From contig NC_053145.1 in assembly GCF_016808335.1 (NCBI RefSeq), forward strand, positions 930,001 through 994,000: a stretch of DNA of 64,000 nt, given 5' to 3'. The position numbers and the translations under genes were made by a program. Positions within the stretch are counted from its first letter, which is position 1. Each line of letters opens with the position of its first letter. Below are positions 1 through 12,507 of this stretch, in pieces. The notes below the pieces were generated by a model. That model was not told the DNA's origin, did no database searches, and saw nothing but the letters and a program-made list of their open reading frames with translations. Source of the stretch: Panicum virgatum. Taxonomy: Eukaryota; Streptophyta; Magnoliopsida; Poales; Poaceae.

Positions 1-1126
1 TGCTTTGCTCGCTTGCAGGAGTAGCAATAGCAAGCAGCTAGCCTTTGTCCGCACGTCGTCCCTTGTTCCCTCGCAGTCGCAGTCGCAGGCGCAGCGAGTA
101 CTCCGAATCAAACCAAACCCGTCACCGTCACCGCACCACCATCAGCACCGGCACCGCTGAGTTTCATTTCATCATCAATCCCCACCGGCGGCCACCGCAC
201 GACCGACATCAGCTAGCTTGCCGTCTCATGTCAATGGTCATCTTTTTTGTACTAGCCTAGCCAGCCCGCCCTCAGTCTCCAAACCAATCAATCCGAACCA
301 ACATGTTTTCTTTCACATTCGGCGTTCGAGTGAAGAAACATCATACCCACCCACCTACAAACAACATCCAGAACATACACAAAAGTCGTACCACTAGTAC
401 TTGGCACCGGGCATCATCCATCAGGTCTCGGTCTCGGTCTCACCCAACAACCTTCAGCAAGCACTACCCACGTCTTTTTTTTTAAGAAAAAAAAATAAAA
501 ACTACCCCCATGTCCACACGACCCTACCTACCATAACACTTTGACTTGGCATTCCTCCTCCACATGCTGGGTGGGATTCAGGCCGCCGACGACTTGGCCT
601 TGGTGGATCGGATCGGCATGTGACCTCCACAAACATTACATGCCATGCCATACTCTCTCTGCTGCCTGCCTGCCTGCCTGCAGGTCACCAGATCCGATCC
701 CAAGGCTCAAGCCACCACGCAAACAAACATATTCAACTCAAATTAGCCTAACACAAGCAGCAAACTCTCCCTCACACAGCCACAGCCACTGGGGGGCACT
801 AGATTAACAAGAGTGATGAGTACCTGTAAGCAGCTTCTATATCTCACGACACCACACTATACATACTACTAGTCAACAAGCATTCCAGTCCCGCATCAAG
901 GAATCCGTCCAACCACAAACAAACAAATCCGCCGCTCTACAAAGTTCACTACCTGTACTACTTACCATCTGCTGTGCTGCCCCAAAATGCCTGATGATGC
1001 ACTACCCTCACCAGCGCCATTCCCTTGGTGGTTACCACGGATGCTGCTAAAGGGGCCGGCCGGCTCAGATATCAGCACCTCTAATCCAACCCATGCCAAC
1101 ACTACTACTGCTGCTACTCCTAAATA
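1..1126. other. Intergenic / 3' flank of the MOM1-like gene
   Basis: No convincing gene is seen. Short open frames on the plus strand have low-complexity composition and no recognisable motif. Simple repeats occur, such as GGTCTC repeats near 425 and a TGCC run near 662-682. The part closest to 1127 is probably the 3' UTR of the minus-strand gene that ends there. Confidence 0.5.
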
Positions 1127-4100
1127 CTAATCGTCATCAGATAGGCACACCACTTCTTCACCCGACCCTCCCTGGGCCCCCGCGCCACTAGTCTGCGGCC
1201 CAGTCCTGGCCCCCGGCTGCGCGTTCGACGAGGCCGGTGCAGGAGCAGTAGGCTGACTGGCAACTGCTGGGAGAGCTGCACCGTGCTGCCAAACTCCTGC
1301 CCCTGCTGCGTTCACTTGACCTGCCACGTTGCTTAGAGCCGGATTCGAAATCAGTGCCTGCTGGACTGCCCTGAGATACCGGTTTGTTGAGGTCGCCACA
1401 GGGCCTGGATGTGGATTCGATGCCGATGCTGCCACTGTTTGCTGAACTGAGCTTGGTGGTGCCATGGTGTGGGCCCACTGTCGTTGTAAGAGCCGCAGCG
1501 CATCTGCACTAGGTTCAGGTGCAGCCTGGTTGGTACCTGCTAGGTGACCTCCAGCTTGCCAAATACCCGCCACGCCATTCAGTGGACCACCTGGCATGTG
1601 ATGCAAACCTGGAATCAGGCCCGGTGCTTGTTGGGTTGCCATGGCAAATGGGATTGTGCTAGGAGACTGCACAAAATTTGCCATTGACACTGGGGCAGAA
1701 TCTGGTAGCAGTGAGGATACTGGGAAACATGGAACTGAGTTCGATGCTGATGGCATTGCTTGCTGAAAGTGAACTGAGCCTGCTGCCATGGAGGTTAATG
1801 GGGCACTTTCCAACAAACCAGGGGTGTACTGTCTCGACGATGTAATTCCTGGATTGATAACACCAAGTTGTTGTTGATCTCCGCGAACCAGAGCAGACCA
1901 TGACTGTGTTCCACGTGATTGCTGGAGGAGAGGAACAGATCCACGTGATTGTGTTCCAGCAGCTATGAAGCTTCCATTTCGCACAGGCATTGAACCAACA
2001 GGTGATGGCGTTGTTCTATAAAGATTTCCAGGTAAGACTTGTTGCAGCTGGGCAGCCTCAAATGCTGATGGCCGAACCACCTGCCGAATTCTGGGGCTCG
2101 CAGATCTCTCTGTATAAAAAAGGAAGAAGCAAACCATTACTCACATGTTCCTAGGAATGAGAAACATTAAACTCAACAACTATGTCAGATCTAAATATGC
2201 AGATCATTGTAATTAAGTAATACAACTAGCCGATACAGGCATAACATGTGGCACTACAGCACAAGAATTGGGGAAAATATGGTACTAGAACGGAACTCCT
2301 CGCAAGCTGCGATACAGGCCATAAATCCACCATAAAAGAAAAACCAAATATAAGCAGGATACAGGTCAACTGAGTTGAGTGAGATCAAAATGCTTAACAT
2401 TACTCAAAAAGTTTTCAATCTCATAAGAAAATCAAAAGCAAATGTAGACTGGAAGAGCTGCATTAGATATAGACATCACAAAGACCAAAAACACCAAATT
2501 AGAAATTTGATCCGAGGGTTTTGCACTGAAAGACTAATTACAATCCTAGAACATCATTTAGAAAGTTACACTGGTAATGGTACCTTGAGCTGGGGTTGGT
2601 TTCATATTTTTCTCCCAATTCTCAGCTAATGAGTGCTGCATAAAAACTTTCCTGTAAGTATCATTAAAAAATGTGGTCCATCGATCATACATGCACTTTT
2701 CCTTTTGAAGTAACAACTCATATTTCTTCATTATCTTATCCATTTCTTGGTTGCGCTCTGTTTGAAGTTGTAATTTCTGTACATGCAGAGAATGAAGACA
2801 TGAAAATTCTCACGATTAGCATATGCAATCTAAATTAAGGGTAAAAAGCACAGCACAGAAGAAAAATAATGCAAACCTTCTTTTCATGCTCTTTATTAAG
2901 CATATCAATCATGTAGTTCAGTCTTCCCAACTCATTTATCATTGGTTCAGAACTACATAAAAAACTGTTAGATGCTGCAGGTGCCACTGTAAAGAATTGG
3001 GTGAGCTGCTCAGGGCTCAATGTTGTGTTTGGCTGAAGACCTATTTGAATCCTCTCATCAGGGTGTGTTCTCTCAGGTGGGATATGCTGAACTGAGGTTG
3101 CCGATTGTGTTTCAACTTGCAAATTCTGAGCCGAAATGGCAGTCCCCGATGTACCTGCTCCTTCTGCTTCTGCAGGTTGATCGTGCATTGGAGATGATGG
3201 CTGCACTTCGGGCTGCAAATCCTGTGCAGTGACTGACGGTTCTGTTCCATGTTGCAAATCCCGAGCTGCTGTGGTGCACAACATACCAGCCCTTTCTTCT
3301 TCCTCCGGGAGGATCGAGGTTGGTGGCTGCATATCATCAACTGGAAGCTGCAGAATTGCTAAACTATGTTGTGCATGGGGACTTCTCATTTCCTGTGCAG
3401 GCATACTTGCTTGACCATTCTCAGTTTCAGCTTCACTAGACACTGGTAAGGTGGCCGGATTACATGTAGCACAAGATAGATATTCAGCTTCACCTTCCTC
3501 TGATAAATCAGTTGCTTTATCTGGTCGGCAGCATGTTTGACTCCCGTCATCAAGGAGCATCCTTTGAACTGGAACACCCAAAAATGAGGTGGATGGTGTC
3601 ATTTCAGGATACAAATCCTGTTCCACCTGTGCACCCAACATACCAGGGGATTCTGCCACCGCAGCTGGAGGCGTTGAAGGTGCATCACTGCTTTGCAGGC
3701 AAGACGTACTTGTTAGATTAGCATGAGTTCCAACCTCCGAAGAAAATGGCAACATAGTGCTTTGTGGGGTAGCAAAACTTGGTGATTCTGAGTGGGCTTG
3801 ATGTGTGCAAACAGCACCATTATTATCTACATCAAACTCCATCCTGCCATCAGCCAAATGGTGATATGTACTACCTTCCTGTGACAAAACAGGTGAAGTT
3901 TCTGGCTGACACCTTGTTTGAGAGCTGTCAGCATCCAACATCAGGCTTGATGGTTGAATATCAGGCTGCAAACTCCAGGCAGCATCCGTGTCCAGATTAC
4001 TTGATGGTTCTGGTTCTGCTTCTGCTGGTTGTTGTCCCGAAATTACTAAGTTTTGTTGGGCAGGTAGACTTGACTGATCAATCTGAGTTTCAGCTTCGCA

Positions 4101-7100
4101 AGCATCTGGCGAGACAGTTGTGTTGTGTGGAGCAATATAAGATTGGTTTTCTGAATTCAATGGATCTGCAGCAGCAGTGTCAACATTTTTATCTTTAAAT
4201 CCCATTCTGGAATCACCCAAATGGTCAGAAGTCGTTCTCCCTTCCTGCAATATTTCAGATGTTGTATCTTGTTCAAGATTCATTTGACTCGAATCATCAG
4301 GGTACATCATCTGATTTTGAGTATCCAGTGTTGGGCATGATGTTTGCAACTCAGTTTGCAGATCCCGACCTGTAATTGCAAGCAATGGATCAGTTGGTTC
4401 TGCTTCTGCAGATGAATGCTGCAGGGTCATGAGGTTTCGTGGAGAAGTCAGGATAGGGGAATCTAAGTGGTCTGGATCTGCCACAGCAGTACCATCATCA
4501 TCTGCATTAATTCCTTTGACAAGAGAAGTCTCAATTCCTGGTAACACACTTGGATCAGCAATATTGTCCCTCTTGGCATGTTCACTGGCCTCACCAGTCG
4601 ACGATTCCTAAATATAAGAAGGGTATCAGTGATCAGTAGTCAGGCATCACTGAAACATATACAAGTGGCAATCAACACAAATAATAAGTTAAGTGCAATG
4701 GTTCGAGAAAACACACAAAAAGAAATGGCATTAAACACTAGTGAAGACCAATGGTACACTAGAAGCATGAAATGGCACGGCATTAAGTGATTTTCAACAA
4801 ACAAGATAATTTCTTAAAAGATTCTTTTGTATAGAAAGACAATACAAAAAAATTGACCGCGGGAGGAGACTCCCCCCAGGCTTTGTTTCTAAGAAGGTGC
4901 CATGCTTCGAACCCGGGTTGGGACAGGAGTCTCAACGATTCCCAAAGTTCAACCCTCTAACCAGTCCACCCAAGAAGCTTAGCCGGAAAGACAATATAAA
5001 AACTTCGATAGGCTTCAAACCCAAAACAAATTTCAATCAAAGCATAGTAAACAAAAGTGTGGTTGTATGACAGATAGCAAAAGAAAGAAAAACTCAGCTG
5101 ACAAGTGTAATACCTGATTTATTGAATCATGACTTGCAGGAATAGTACTTGCAGAACAGGCTCTTTGTAATTCAGTTCCATCAGATCTACAGTGGATATT
5201 GTCATCTGGAAGATCTACAGATTCTGATGCTGCTCCCACGCCAGACATCATATGAGCTTCTGTTGGCTCATTTCTCACTGCACATGTAGAAAAAGCCTCT
5301 GATGGAACTAAATTTTGTACTAGAGTAACTTCCATCAATCTGTCATCCAAAAGCTGGTCACAGTCCAAGTCTGAACTGTTATCAACATGATTATCACCAA
5401 TTTGTTTCTTAAAATGGATAAATTCCTCAATGACGAAATCGGAATCTGGTATAGTATTGCAGAGATCAAGGAATTTATCTAATTGGCCTGATAATAATAC
5501 TTCCTGTTTGAGTTTTTCCTTCATCATTTGCTCTTTAACCCATGTTGTAGATTGCGATGCATCAAGTTCGGCAAGCTGGAGCTTCATGTGCACAAAAAAT
5601 GCAAGCATAAGCATAGTGAACCATTTAATCACTAGCTTTATTTGGTCCTTTCTGATCTCTTCATCAATGTCACTTCTCCGAATGTGATGAACAACTGCAT
5701 GGCATACCTCCTTCAGTCTCATAACTTGATTGTCTCTCTGGCTTGTCAACTTCAATATCTCAAGTTGTTGTTTCTCAAGGATATTCTTCCCCCTTAAGGA
5801 GAAAATGTTGTTAAATAAATCTATTATTTTGGTTGCGGTCGTACCAGGGGGTTCTTCACTTGACAAATGACATTCCCTGTTGGCTTTTGGGGAAGATACC
5901 AACTCTTGCCCATCTGAAACCATCTGCTCAGCGGCAGACAGGCTCTCTTGAGTGCCATCTGTGAAGTTACCATGAAGATCCATTGCCTGCTTCGGAGAAA
6001 TGTGGTCACTTCTCAAGGTAACAGATGAGCTCTCATGTGGGGAAAATCTATGATTCTGTATTTTGTTCCTTCTCCCACCTAGGACTCGTAATCTTTTATA
6101 GAAAAATCTTATTTGTTCCACATTGTATTCATAGTTCAAGCAGTCTGCAGCAAGGGCAAGTGATTCTCGATGATCCAACTTGGAATATTTCAGGAGAGAA
6201 GCAGCACGCCAACACTGAAGCAAATATTAAAAAACTTATTATATTAGATGAAAACCAGTGTAAAAGTAAACTAAGTAACTCGTGGGTGCCTATCTTACCA
6301 AGGCTATGTTGAACGCATGTAGTATGCACTGTGGCTCCCGCACTACTAGATAATTTTTTAAACAATACTCAAGGAGCTGCTTGGCCTTGAAGCATACATT
6401 ATCCTGCAGTTGTGATTCATGTGAGAGCCAATTAAATCTGGGAAGAACGAAAAACTAGTCCAAAACCAAAGGAACAGAAACTTCTATAAATAATGAGATC
6501 AGTATGATACTCAATGTGGCAAGAGGCGCAGAGAAAGGAAGTAAACAACTTTAGAAGGACTATTTTTCATTTTAAAGTATAACAAGCAGTAGTACTAGTA
6601 CATCACTGTTTCGTACATGCATTTGACTATTTAAACATTGAGCATACCACAGAAAGTCGTAAAAGGCGCAGAAGAGCAACTCTGGACAGCAGACGTCACA
6701 CAATCCTTGTTTCTAGTTTTGAGCAAAAGAAAAACTACAGATCTTACATAATACATACCGGTAGTTTTAACACCTTAATGAGCCTTGATAACTCGTGCTT
6801 AAGTTCAGCATGATAACTTTTAGGCGTCCTCATGTTTTCCGTCCCTTCGGAATGAACTGTATTAGAACAATGTAATATGTACACCTAAGAACAGAATATA
6901 CTACCATTTCAAATCATTTTACCTGCTTCAGGAAGTAGATGAACATCAGCACTGGATGGGGTACCAGTTTCATGAAACAGGTTATTATTGGTCACATCTG
7001 ATGAAAATTTTGAAGATGAACCTGCAATTTCACCTGTTTTGCTAAGCTTTTTTCTGGCTTCGTTAGTTTCTTCAGTGGGAACTTTGATTGGTTCATTGCG

Positions 7101-10100
7101 CTGACAACGGGAATTCCCATTAAGCAACTTTAACCAGAATTTAGGTGGATCTCCATCCAGTGAAGACACTCCCTCTCTCTCACCTATCAGAGTAATGTTT
7201 CTTGAATAAAACTCACCACTCATACAAGCTCTTGATATGATTGCACTATTTATTTTGCAGCTATCTTCAATATCTGTGGACAGTTCTGCTAAGAATTCCA
7301 AAAGTACTTTATCCATCATTAATACTGTGTTCCTTTCATAACTTTTACTAGCACAGTTATCTTGCTGAAGGTTGTCAACTCTGTTGAAGAGGAATGATAT
7401 ACCCCAGCTTAGCAAGCAATGGCTTAAACTAGGCAATATATCTTGGCCGTTTCTATCAATAATCATGCTTTGCTTTGCAAGCACAAGACCCTTTTCCTCC
7501 ACTGTGAAAGGAGTATATAAGCGGAAAATGCGCACATACTTCAGTTGTGACTCTATTTTGATCTTTCGAAGAGCCTTTAGATCATTTAATGGATTCAGGT
7601 CACTACCATAAATTATAATGGTATCAACAGATGAAAGGTTTATGCTGGAGTGGCATGCACGGCTATCAATCAGAAAAACAAATCGCCCTTTGGTTGTGTC
7701 ATTGAACATACTCATTGCTTCTTGTTTCACTGAAAATGCTGAACGGTTTTGAACATGTTCGTATGACTCACGGCCAAATTTTTGGTGTACAAATTCTTCC
7801 AAGATATTACCCATACCCTCTCCAACTGCTCCATCAGACTGCCACAGTGCAAAAAAAAAACAATTAAAATTATGTTGAACTCATAAAATAAAGCATGTCC
7901 TTTTAAAAAAAAACTAAAGCATGCCCTCGATACATGCTGCCTGCAGAGGGCTGACATTACACCCTCTTAGATTTTATGCAGAATTCATGACATCATAACC
8001 AAGAAAAATATAAAAACCGAAGCCAATGCCAGCAACAGAGAATGATACTGTTAAGAGTCCATTGATAATTCGTCAGTGTTTTCAAGGCGTCGCCTAGGCG
8101 ATAAGGCGGTGGTGGCTCGCCTTAACTCGCCTTACTGCTTTAAAAACATAGAATTCGTCAAATTCATAATAACTAGAACTATCCAGTTCTAATTAATGTT
8201 TTCCTAGCTAGCAGTGGAGTCAACCAAAATGTAGCTGGAAACTTTATAAGATGATAAATTGACAAATGTGACATAGAATATCTTGGAGATGAGCAATTAT
8301 GGTTGCAACAGGACAAGTCTAATGACTGCTAAAACTAAGAATTTAGGGCATGAATAAGCGAAGGAAAAGGCAGGTGTAACTCACTTGAAAAAGAACAATG
8401 ACTCTTAATCTCTTCTTCCTGATCTCTTTAATCATTTTTTCAAGCAGCAGTAATTTACCACTCTTGTGCATTCTACCATCTGTGGATTCAGTTATATCAC
8501 AAGTGTTGGCAAGTGAATGTTGTAGGCCAACGGGGCAAGGGTGATTGCAGCACTGTTACATAAAGCCAAGAAGCAGCAGTGTCAGTTACTTCACAGAAAA
8601 TGTACATACAAACGCAGATTGAAAATGAATAGATTTTCTGAAAGCAAACCTTCCAAAGACACATAACAATATCACGAAGAGCTCCAACGCTGTCAGTTGC
8701 CGTTTGTGACTGCAGGATAGATGAGTTTGCACGCAACATAGAAGAATAGAGTTCTAGCTGCACTTGTGAAAGGTAAACAGGAACCCAGTACTCCAAAAAT
8801 TTTGAAGAACCCGCTTTTCGCTCATATGCAATATGGCGTGTAAACCTTGCTCTCAACACAGCAAGGGCATCAGCATCAACATAAGCTCCATTATCTTTTT
8901 GTTCCGAGTTAAGGAAAGCTAGCAGGTTCTCGTATTCGAGAAGATTATCCTACAAAATAGCAAGATTCGACATGGAATTATTTGTACACTGGTATAGAAG
9001 CAAAGTTATAGTTTAGAGCTGATGAAAGGCACCTTCAGTGGAGAGCTCAAAAGCACCACCCGAAAATCTGTTGGAAGTTGCTTGAGTTGTTTGAGGTGTT
9101 TCAGAACTGAGCTTTGACAATAGTCAACAATAACTGCCTCCCAACCAATGCACTCTAAATTTTTAATGTTCTGTGTCATGGCAGACAAATATGGTTAAGA
9201 ATTTGCTAAGTGTAATAATGACAGTGCCAAGGTGTTAAAAAGGAGTCATTTATGTGCCCTAACCAATAAGGAACATTAATGGGGCTGAGAAGCTCATTAC
9301 AAAGTACCTCTAAGATAGCATCAGGGTGAGCTAGGAGTACATGTAACATTGTGTGTCTTCCGTTCTCATGGAATTCCGGATTCTGAACTAGTTTGTGCAC
9401 ATCTTTCTCCCCGTCATACACGATAATGTTGATACATGGTGCAAAGCGACTGAACTCAGCCTCCCATAAGGGTAGCGAAGTATTTGTGAGGAGTAGAAAA
9501 GGTTGGCACGCATCAGGTAAAACTGACAATACGAATAAGATGGCCTTCATTACATGCTCCTGCATTATACATGAGTTAATTAAATTTTCTTTCTTTTTTT
9601 GTGCGAAGGGGAGTAAAGATCAAAAAATCTAAATATAGCTGTAAAGATCCGCATGCAGAAATGCAACATTATATTTGGATAAAAGAATGTCACCAAATAT
9701 CTAACAATACCACTATAACTAGAAACCGACAAACCAGAAAATGTGGAAGTATAGGTGCCAAAAATAAGTTGTTTATGGTGCAAGACTGTAATGCTGCTAA
9801 ACTTTGCATGGTTCTTACCTTATCATCAACAAACACAGCACCTTGAGACTTGTGCCAGAACTCACGGAGTTTATTAACAGAACACAAATGATCATTGTCA
9901 AAATCAGGATGGCACCCATCTGGCAATCTCTGAAGCTTCTGAAATGGACTTTCCTTAACCTGTAAAGAGCAATATCACGTATTTCAGTAAGGAAAGCAAT
10001 GAGTTAGTATCAGGACCTATTGAAAATACGAGTCCAGTGTCTAACATCTAGATTCCCCATGTAATCCAAGCACAAGAAAAGACGTGTGGTTCCTGAGGGT

Positions 10101-11409
10101 CACACACAATTATTTCCTGGACTATTTGGGAGAGAAGATGCATGGATGCTATGATAGATGCGACAGCAAGCTAGGCAAAAAGCAACTGTGCAAGAGACCA
10201 TATGGTGCAGTAAAATGCACACAAACACATCGAGTTAGAATTAGCAAGCCAGGTTCAGTTACTAAAGTTTTGGTGGCTATTATCAAGATCAATCATCTTA
10301 AACAGTGAAGGTATCTGCATAGCTCACAAGACACAGACTATCGCATACATGTCTTTCGGTTTCATAAAGTTCATTGCCTTAAAAGGGAGGACTAACAAAC
10401 TAACATGTAAGTACCCAAACATCAAAACAGTTAGTACGTATTGCATATCTGAAAGGGGTGGAGTTGAACCCATCAGCTGTAAAAAATATTAATAATGATA
10501 CCTTGTTTGTTTTTGTGGGAATAGATGATTGCTCCGATCTAGTAACTACAGCTGCAAAATAAAACACAGATCAGATATGTCAACATATTTGCATGACACT
10601 AAGGCATCCTAAACAGCCAAGCGTGGTTATCATGTTTCCCTTTCCTGCCCCATCCAGTGTGGATGTTTGCACAAAATGCAAGTTTGCATCTATTCACGCC
10701 ACACAAAGTTTTTTGGTAAAACTTCCATTTTTTTTTCTTCCAAGCATCAATTTCTGTAAATTTTGAGTTGAGCCTATCCGATCAGTTTATTCCCATACAA
10801 ATATTCCAAGCCAACCCCTTGATTTTGCTGCAAATGGACAACAGATTGCTTAACTCTATATAAACCACAAAAAAACAGCCTGACCCCTAGTGATGGCGAT
10901 AAGTGACCTAAGTGGATAAATGGAGAATGGTGAGAACATGAAGTACCTGTGGCAACACCCTTGCTGCACGGCGTGAATTCTGACAAGTAGTTGTTCACAG
11001 GCATACATTTTCGCTTCTTCGTTGAACTCCTAGCACTCCCAACCATGGCGTGCTCACTCGATCGGCCTTTTGCACCGTCCTTGGAGCTGTAAGTTCTGTT
11101 TGGATCTCTCGGCGTCAGAGGAGCTGAGCCACTGACCTTGACTGCCTCTGGAATTCCGTGGGGTGCTTCCTCCATTAATGCCTTTCGCTTCTTCTCATGA
11201 CAGCCCGATGCCTCACCGCCCAAAGTCGTGGGAGGATATCCCCTGTAACGGTTCGGAGTTCTCCGACTTGACCTCCTCACAGGGGGCAAGCTGGACAGTT
11301 GGCGTGACCTCAAGTGCGAACCATTTATAGCATTCCGGCTGCCGTTTCCGCTTGTCGTGTTGCTCCCAGCTGCTCCATCTATCAATGATCCCCCTGGATT
11401 GCTTGCCAT
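1127..11409 (-). CDS. MOM1: MOM1-like transcriptional silencing factor with degenerate SNF2 region
   Basis: Fourteen exons: 11409-10947, 10551-10502, 9959-9819, 9559-9308, 9170-9033, 8949-8650, 8552-8385, 7838-6923, 6856-6759, 6403-6299, 6214-5114, 4607-2877, 2776-2584, 2109-1127. They total 6,639 bp, 2,212 aa. The start is the first ATG after an in-frame TAG just upstream. Residues 1-170 are basic and Ser/Arg-rich. Residues 172-700 resemble SNF2 helicases (CCNHP at about 449), but no GKT/GKS Walker A is seen, and where a DEAH-type box is expected the sequence reads VIVDYCQS. Residues 845-915 (ASLLKYSKLDHRESLALA) look like the conserved MOM1 motif CMM2. Later come coiled-coil stretches, a long acidic Ser/Thr/Gln-rich exon 12, and a Gln/Ala/Pro-rich tail ending in CLSDDD. 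Arabidopsis MOM1 silences repeats without changing bulk DNA methylation and needs CMM2 more than its helicase remnant; transfer of that role here is inference. A CHD-type remodeler is less likely because no chromodomain or PHD finger is seen. Confidence 0.85.
3540..4330 (-). repeat. Degenerate internal direct repeats in MOM1-like exon 12
   Basis: Exon 12 contains about three diverged copies of a block of roughly 120-127 codons. Each begins near a DDSSQ / DADSSQ / DDGSQ motif (around 4290, 3925 and 3545). This is followed by an LQEG / LSQEG / LSEEG motif, then in the first two copies DHLGDSRM / HHLADGRM, and in all three an E-A-E-T or S-E-V-G type segment. It suggests growth of this region by tandem duplication followed by divergence. 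Confidence 0.5.
4850..4990 (-). repeat. Possible SINE-like (tRNA-derived) remnant in a MOM1-like intron
   Basis: On the minus strand the intron between exons 11 and 12 contains GGGTTCGAAGC, close to a pol III B box, preceded about 45 nt upstream by an A-box-like TGGACTGGTTAGAGGG. No cloverleaf can be drawn and no target duplication was identified. It could be an unrelated dispersed repeat. Confidence 0.3.
8077..8148. repeat. Short inverted-terminal repeat element in a MOM1-like intron
   Basis: A 72-bp segment starts TGTTTTCAAGGCG and ends in GCTTTAAAAACA, an imperfect inverted repeat. It contains several GCGTCGCC / CGCCTTA motifs of the kind dispersed in grass genomes. It looks like a small MITE remnant. 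No target duplication was established. Confidence 0.35.
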
Positions 11410-12296
11410 TTCGCCTCCCTAGCAATAGCATCATCCACCGAACAAACTTCTTGTCAGTCACAAGACACCAACTAGGAACCGCAAAAGCATGAACCGGCCG
11501 TACAGTAACCACCCTACAACAACGAGAAAGGGCAATAACGAGAAAGGAAGCTGCTCCTACGACCAAGAGACACCAAACCCTAAATGGTAAGCATTCATCG
11601 GGAACACGACCAGAATTCCGAAAAGCAAGGAGCGCGGAAGCGAGACACGGGCGAGCGGGGGCACGAGGAGCGGGCGGGGGGTGCTGAAATTATACCTCCG
11701 GGGAGCAAGCACGGCGGGGAATGCGGCCCCGCGGCCGGATTGCGGTGGCGGAGGCGGCGACGGCGACGCTAGGGTTCGGCGCGATCGGCGCGGTGGGGGT
11801 TGCGCAGCCGACGCAGTGGGAGTGGGGTTTTGCGAGCTCCGCGTGGACAGACGGTGGTGGAGGGACGCGGGCGGCGGGCGGTGGGCGGGGGGCCCTCCTC
11901 CTCCTCTCCTGTCCCGGAGGCCTCCGTCGCTCTCCTTTGTGCCTCTGTGGATGGGTTATTTACCTCCTTCCTCCTCTACCCAACCTCCTCTAGCCTTCAC
12001 TGCTCCCCAACACTTATTTGAAGCAGTATAAATAATTAATAATAAAAAACATTTTCTCCGCGTCCACCCATCACATATTCTCACTTATTTGAAGCTTATT
12101 GTACAAGGATATAAGTTCTACCTACGCAGCGCCATCGACAATGATATATAATCAGCCATACCAAAATTATATAAACACGAGAGATTGAAAAATATTATAA
12201 TCATGCCAACGACACTAGTTGTTAGGCATGGTGTTAGAAAAGAAATGAGATGAGATAGAGAAAAAGGATCGAGGAGGCATCGTGGATCACCTACGT

Positions 12297-12468
12297 CAGG
12301 GGCGAAGTCAAGATTTGATCATTGGGGGGGGGGGGCAAGCAGTGAATGGGGGAGGGGGCCAACAGTCTTGCCGCCGGCTGTCGCTGGAGTGAGTTCCATC
12401 TTTGCAAATAGTGCTACGGGAGTATTAGGGGGGGCAGGCCCTGCCGCGCCCCCCTGTCTCTGCCCCTG
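12297..12468. mobile_element. hAT-like MITE
   Basis: The 172-bp element has terminal inverted repeats CAGGGGCG (left) and GCCCCTG (right). It is flanked by ACCTACGT (12289-12296) and ACCGACGT (12469-12476), an 8-bp duplication with one mismatch, which is the hAT length. The interior has G-rich and C-rich runs. It has no coding capacity and depends on an outside transposase. Confidence 0.6.
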
Positions 12469-12507
12469 ACCGACGTCGAGCTGTCTCTGTCCCTGACCGA
12501 CGTCGAG
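12454..12507. repeat. 27-bp tandem duplication at the MITE edge
   Basis: Two adjacent 27-bp units start CTGTCTCTG and end GACGTCGAG; they differ at one position. The first spans the right end of the hAT-like MITE and its target duplication, so the duplication arose after insertion. Confidence 0.7.

Noticed and set aside
4880..4960. Possible tRNA gene (B-box-like GGGTTCGAAGC)
   Set aside because: No acceptor or anticodon stem can be drawn; at most a SINE remnant.
11681..12031. Several overlapping plus-strand frames upstream of the MOM1-like gene
   Set aside because: All frames are open because of GC-rich, low-complexity sequence; Gly/Arg/Pro-rich products without motifs.
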